From Strongylocentrotus droebachiensis (taxonomy: Eukaryota > Echinodermata > Echinoidea > Camarodonta > Strongylocentrotidae), in contig JAVYIG010007847.1 in the NCBI GenBank assembly GCA_035222895.1, positions 32,414 to 96,413 of the forward strand: a stretch of 64,000 bases of DNA, written 5' to 3'. Both the position numbers and the translations under genes were made by a program. Position 1 is the first letter of the stretch; each line of letters starts with the position of its first letter. The notes under the pieces were generated by a model, which saw only the letters and a list, made by a program, of their open reading frames with translations, had not been told where the DNA came from and searched no databases. This document shows positions 59,917-64,000 of this stretch, piece after piece.

Positions 59917-60883
59917 GTTTCGGAGACTTCATTTTCCGTTAACAATAGTTAACAAACTTCATAGCAAGAGCTCTGGTTTGAAAAGTGCTTTCTACCATTT
60001 CATTTGTTCTTGATATAACACTTGATATCTATACTTCCAACTAATGACAAAATTTGTCTGATCATGTTGCTTGTAAGATTTTTTTAAAAGCTTGACTGAG
60101 TCGCGCCATTTTTCCGTTAGCTGAATTGAAGCCTCCGAAACAAACTATTCGGACAGCTTGTACAAATATGAATATAGGAACTTATCCAATCATTATATCA
60201 AAATGTAGCATTAGGACCCCTAAATCACTTGTCAAAAAATAGCTGAGATATTCCCCACTGTTAAAAAATAACAGACAATACAAACTTTCCGTTAGCACTT
60301 GAAGCCTCCGAAACACTTGAAGCCTCCGAAACAGCAAAAAGATTACATTTCATTTTTTAAATACCTAGACCGATGTGTTTCATGTTAAATCTGCATGGCA
60401 ATCATAGGTTAGGATGTGCAGGCTCCCTTGAAGTTGAAAGTAAATAGATATCCAGTTAATTTTTTTAAAGACTTACTAATAACCAAAAAAACTTGTTTCG
60501 GAGGCTTCAAACTGTAGTTAACACCATATTTTTGGCTATTGTGGTTTTATAGATAGGGGATTGTTTACAGTTTTCCTATTGAATGTTTGTTTTTGGTCTA
60601 TTAAAGGACAGGAATGTGTTAGATGTTATTGGCTTTTTATATTTTTAGTGATTTACAAATAGTCAGTATTTCAGAAAGAAATTTTACACCAGTACTAGGA
60701 GTATTCACCTGTTTCAAACCTTGATAATGTAAGAATCATTCACCAAATAATAAAAAAGTTTATACATATAAATCTTCCAAGCTTTATGAATATTTTAATA
60801 TATAAAGTATTAAAATGAATCACTATATTATCCCAAATTATAAGACATCCATGATATTTATCCAATTTGTTTCGGAGGCTTCA
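59917..60883. repeat. cluster 1 of the two-part motif GTTARC + TGAAGCCTCCGAAAC
   Basis: Six copies of the 15-mer: 59917-59931 (minus, one change, GTCTCC), 60127-60141 (plus), 60300-60314 (plus), 60318-60332 (plus), 60495-60509 (minus), 60869-60883 (minus). All but the one directly repeated at 60318 have GTTAAC or GTTAGC 3-7 bp before the 15-mer in the same reading direction; several also have TTTCC before GTTA. The sequence between copies is unrelated AT-rich DNA. Confidence 0.85.
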
Positions 60884-61053
60884 TTTAGTGTTAACAACAT
60901 GTATCATGGTCTTTGCCAACCCCTTAGGATCAAATGGCATAGGCCATGCCATCCAAAGACCATTTGTAACAGTAGGAGAGAAATTTGGTGGGCAAAGAAC
61001 CCTCTAGAAATGTTAGGGAAGCAGTGTGTACAACCCCTTTTAAGACAATGGAA

Positions 61054-61300
61054 TAATAATAATAATATTTGGTTCTTGTGTAGCACATATTGAACGTCTC
61101 TATGCGCTTCCAAATATGGAAATTATTACCCCGGCTTTAGCATGGCTTCCATTACGGCGCTTAAGCATTTCAAGGAATTAATTCCTGCCAGGTACCCAAT
61201 TTACCTCACCTGGGTCGAGTGTGGCAAATGTAGATTAGTGTCTTGCCATAGGACATTAGTGCCGTGGCAGGACTCGAACTGCGGACCTTGTCCATGACAA
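61054..61300 (-). mobile_element. SINE-like retroposon copy
   Basis: Minus strand: B-box-like GTTCGAGTCC at 61270-61279, a body shared with 49765-50065, and a 3' end in an ATT repeat (61052-61068). A box not identified. Confidence 0.5.
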
Positions 61301-61601
61301 TAGACCATGAAGATCATGAAGATATTGACAAGGTTACAGCAACATGTGCTAGCAACATCTGATACTAGATAGCATCTCTTCCAGACAGGCATGAATATAG
61401 AGGTAAGAACTGTATATTTTGTCCTTAAATTACTTAACTTGTACTTTTTTTTTATTGGTCATTGTAATGGAACTGATGGTAATGGTAATGTGAAAGTTTT
61501 TGAAGTTTAGATTTGTCACTAAAAATATAGTAAGGCGTAGTTACGATCTGTATTGTACATTGTACATGTACCTTTATCATACTCAATGTTTGTGGTTTTA
61601 A

Positions 61602-62069
61602 AGGTCGGTGACATCCAAATATAGTTTGATTCCTGTTGATGTGCAGCCTAGAAAAATGCTCCAAATCTCATTCATCTTGTGACATCATCTGTAAATCATT
61701 AGTGAGCTAACAATTAGGAGACAGTGGTATGTATAATAGCTTAACCAGAGCCACATACAATACCAACATATGAGTTGCTATGTCAGAAGTGGTGTAGCAT
61801 CACCAGGAAAAGAAAGGTAAAGTGGAGGTATTTGTGAGCATGTGCTGAGCTGGAGAAAGTTACATAACAATTTCTCTTGTTAGCTCACTAATGATTAACA
61901 GATAGATGAATGAAATCTGGAGCATTTATTTAGGGTGGAGCTTAGCAGGTCTGAGAAAATTATTGTAAAATATTTAAAAATCTATGAAATATATTTATAA
62001 CAAATTATGAGTTGTATGCAGCCCTGCACATAAACATGAATCAACTTATATTTGGATGTCACCTGACCT
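61602..62069. mobile_element. TTAA-flanked palindromic MITE, 468 bp
   Basis: TTAA at 61598-61601, then AGGTCGGTGACATCCAAATA; right end TATTTGGATGTCACCTGACCT, then TTAA at 62070-62073. Further inside, AATGCTCCAAATCTCATTCA and TTAGTGAGCTAAC recur inverted as TGAATGAAATCTGGAGCATT and GTTAGCTCACTAA, so nearly the whole element folds back. Confidence 0.85.
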
Positions 62070-62073
62070 TTAA

Positions 62074-62843
62074 GGTTTGCCTCAGTACCAAATGTTTAAA
62101 TTAGACTCATGATATACATGTGTGTACATAAACAGGTCTATGGCTATGCACAATGGTAAACCAGTAATAAGGAATGAAATCGTTGTACAAATTACAATTT
62201 TGAACAGGTTATTCCTGCAAATCCATGGTCAAAACAGATAAAAACAAGTCTGTCATTAATTAGTACTTAAAGGTTTGTGTAATGTACACATTAAGCATCC
62301 TTAGTGATGGTGCCCGTATAGACTACTAAACTAATTCTTAAACACATGGATAAATAATAAATTATCATGTAATGCACAAACAAAATGATTGTTTTTTAGT
62401 TTCCAAGCTCAGATATATGTATTAACATTGTTCTGTGCAGTGTGCAGTACAAACTGCTAATTTCCTATTTTCTTCTCCGATTGCATGATCAATGTGAGCG
62501 ATTATGTGGCCATATATTTTGATGCACCTTCATCTAGCAGCAGGACTACAAATGGGTGGTTTTAATGGCTCTCGTAAGTATTACCCATGTTACATCATGG
62601 ATTATTAAAAAAACATAATTAACAGGATCAACTTTCTTTATTTGAGAAATACATAGACAATATTAAAGATCTTTCTAAAATATATATGAGCAGATGTTGT
62701 GGTACTGAACAAAGTTAACAGGGTGAATGAAATCAAATAAGGGACTGTGAGATATTTCAAGGAAGTGAAATGGATTCTGAAAGCTGTTTTTCTGTGTTTT
62801 AATGAAAGTTTGTATTTGCTATATATTCTTATTTGGCTACTAG
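62074..62843. other. no gene recognised
   Basis: AT-rich sequence leading to the acceptor at 62842-62843. Nothing recognised beyond short homopolymers. Confidence 0.5.
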
Positions 62844-63029
62844 GTAAAAGCTGTGATTGATGACAATGTCAAAGTCAAATTCATGCGCCGGAACAGCAAT
62901 GGTCTGTATGAATTTACAGAGGACTGTGAAGCCCATCAGCCTAAAAAAGATGTACATGTAATACAGAAGATGACTCTACCAACCAGGACCCCTACCCCAG
63001 CCGGCAGAGCTTACCTTTATAATTTTTAA
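62844..63029 (+). CDS. terminal exon of an unrecognised plus-strand gene (61 codons plus stop)
   Basis: An acceptor (TTTGGCTACTAG) precedes GTA AAA GCT; the frame has a stop just upstream, so splicing is needed, and ends in TAA at 63027-63029. The peptide has a compact domain-like look: VKVKFMRRNSNGLYEFTEDC, then KKDVHVIQKM, then PTPAGRAYLYNF. Short C-terminal modules of the type VxVKFLxR...P...GRxYxF end several marine-invertebrate proteins of unknown or transposon origin, as far as I recall. It could be a real last exon, a retroposed tail or a dead fragment. It is antisense to KIF4. Confidence 0.45.
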   Translation, partial: VKAVIDDNVKVKFMRRNSNGLYEFTEDCEAHQPKKDVHVIQKMTLPTRTPTPAGRAYLYNF

Positions 63030-63417
63030 GAAGGAGAACTGGACATGTTGGCAGATAAATTTCTTTGAAATAAGAAGTAGAACACAATTGTGTTCCAGAA
63101 CAAAAACCTGTAAATACTTACTATGCTATTGGTTTCAAAAATATGAATGTCAGTGTAAATGTTATAACACATAACAAACAAGTTTGTGGAAGCCACTGTG
63201 CGGAAATTTAATTCTTTGCACTAAGAATAAATGATGACAAAGACGTACGTGAAGGGTAATGATACATTGCTATGAATTAACATAAATGGTTTCTATGTGA
63301 ACAATTATTTTAAGTACTTTACTTTCAGTTCAACATTTTATTGAATCTTCAAAAGTAAGGTTAAATTTCGCTTTGTATATTGCCTTTGTAGTTGACAATA
63401 TAGTGTGTTAACATGTT
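63030..63417. other. 3' flank of the orphan exon
   Basis: AT-rich; AAGAATAAATGATG at about 63224 offers a poly(A) hexamer about 200 bp after the stop. Nothing else seen. Confidence 0.35.
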
Positions 63418-63846
63418 TGAAGCCTCCGAAACACTACTTTGAACTGATCCTATACATGTATATGTTTCCTGAATGTTTCAACTTTGATATGAGAAGAGTG
63501 ATTTCCTTGGAAATTACATACTTGACAATATATTTCCCTGAGTATCAGCACAGATTTGAAATCCTCATGGATGCTATTAAGTGACTTTGCAATGTTTGCG
63601 TACTGAACAAAAAACTCATCGTATTAAGTAAAGATAATTTGTAACATACATGTACCGTACTTTATATTAACAAGTATATTTACTCTGTAAACAAATGTTT
63701 TAGGTGTTATATTAGTAATTTAACATATCATTAACAGTTTAAGTTGAATTTTTCTTAATATGTTACCTAAGTAATGGACAACATTTTATGTTAACATGAT
63801 TGAAGCCTCCGAAACAGGCATTTTGTTAACCTGAAGCCTCCGAAAC
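63418..63846 (+). repeat. cluster 2 of the two-part motif GTTAAC + TGAAGCCTCCGAAAC
   Basis: Three exact copies on the plus strand: 63418-63432, 63801-63815 and 63832-63846. Each has GTTAAC upstream (spacers ATGTT, ATGAT and C). The first two share GTTAACATG before the 15-mer. Confidence 0.9.
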
Positions 63847-64000
63847 ACACACATGAGAAATTTTCAACTTCCTCATTTGAAATGCGATTTCTTTGGAATT
63901 TGCATGGTAATTAGCCTTCACTGAATGGTATTTGTATAATAATTTGTATTTTGCTCCCCCTCTTGAAAGATAGGTAAATTTGAAAAATTAAATGTCAAAG

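Noticed and set aside
61054-61300. tRNA gene
   Set aside because: Only a B-box-like block is present; no cloverleaf could be folded, and a related copy exists at 49765-50065, so it is a SINE-like repeat.

Overview
The window is animal nuclear DNA. It is AT-rich, with short exons, GT-AG introns, no operons, and many small inverted-repeat transposons. The gene set (a GH3-domain protein, a DUF229 ectoprotein, a KIF4-type kinesin) and a giant foldback transposon like the TU elements of sea urchins suggest a marine deuterostome, most likely an echinoid. The species call is an inference.

Layout. 1-1343: gene-poor, with at most the tail of a gene entering from the left. 1353-16365: one 15.0-kb foldback element. 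Each end has a 150-bp outer domain, each arm has about forty 185-bp tandem repeats in opposite orientation, a 20-bp centre separates the arms, and a 9-bp duplication (CCATTAATG) flanks the whole. 18761-25597 (minus): a complete 8-exon GH3-domain gene (605 aa, GHDC-like). 25598-28864: its promoter side, an inverted-repeat element, and the upstream side of the next gene. 28865-33400 (plus): a 4-exon DUF229 gene (888 aa, type II membrane or secreted sulfatase/phosphatase-like fold). 33401-39522: 3' flanks of two convergent genes plus a TTAA-flanked MITE. 39523-59355 (minus): nineteen exons coding the coiled-coil and cysteine-rich tail of a KIF4 chromokinesin, whose motor exons must lie past the right edge. 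59356-64000: non-coding DNA with nine copies of a two-part motif (GTTARC then TGAAGCCTCCGAAAC), a TTAA-flanked palindromic MITE, a SINE-like copy, and one plus-strand terminal exon of an unrecognised gene.

The three genes do not form a pathway: GH3-domain proteins are adenylate-forming-fold proteins, DUF229 proteins are extracellular or luminal, and KIF4 acts on mitotic chromosomes and the spindle midzone. Most of the unusual content is mobile DNA. The KIF4 introns alone hold TTAA-flanked, hAT-like, mariner-like, SINE and Penelope-like elements (the last with a hammerhead ribozyme), several within about 25 bp of splice sites.

The best candidates for something undescribed are the 15-kb foldback element with satellite-type arms and higher-order repeats, and the GTTARC/TGAAGCCTCCGAAAC motif cluster at 59.9-63.9 kb. 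Exon boundaries were placed by hand from splice consensus, reading-frame phase and remembered family sequence. No database search was possible.
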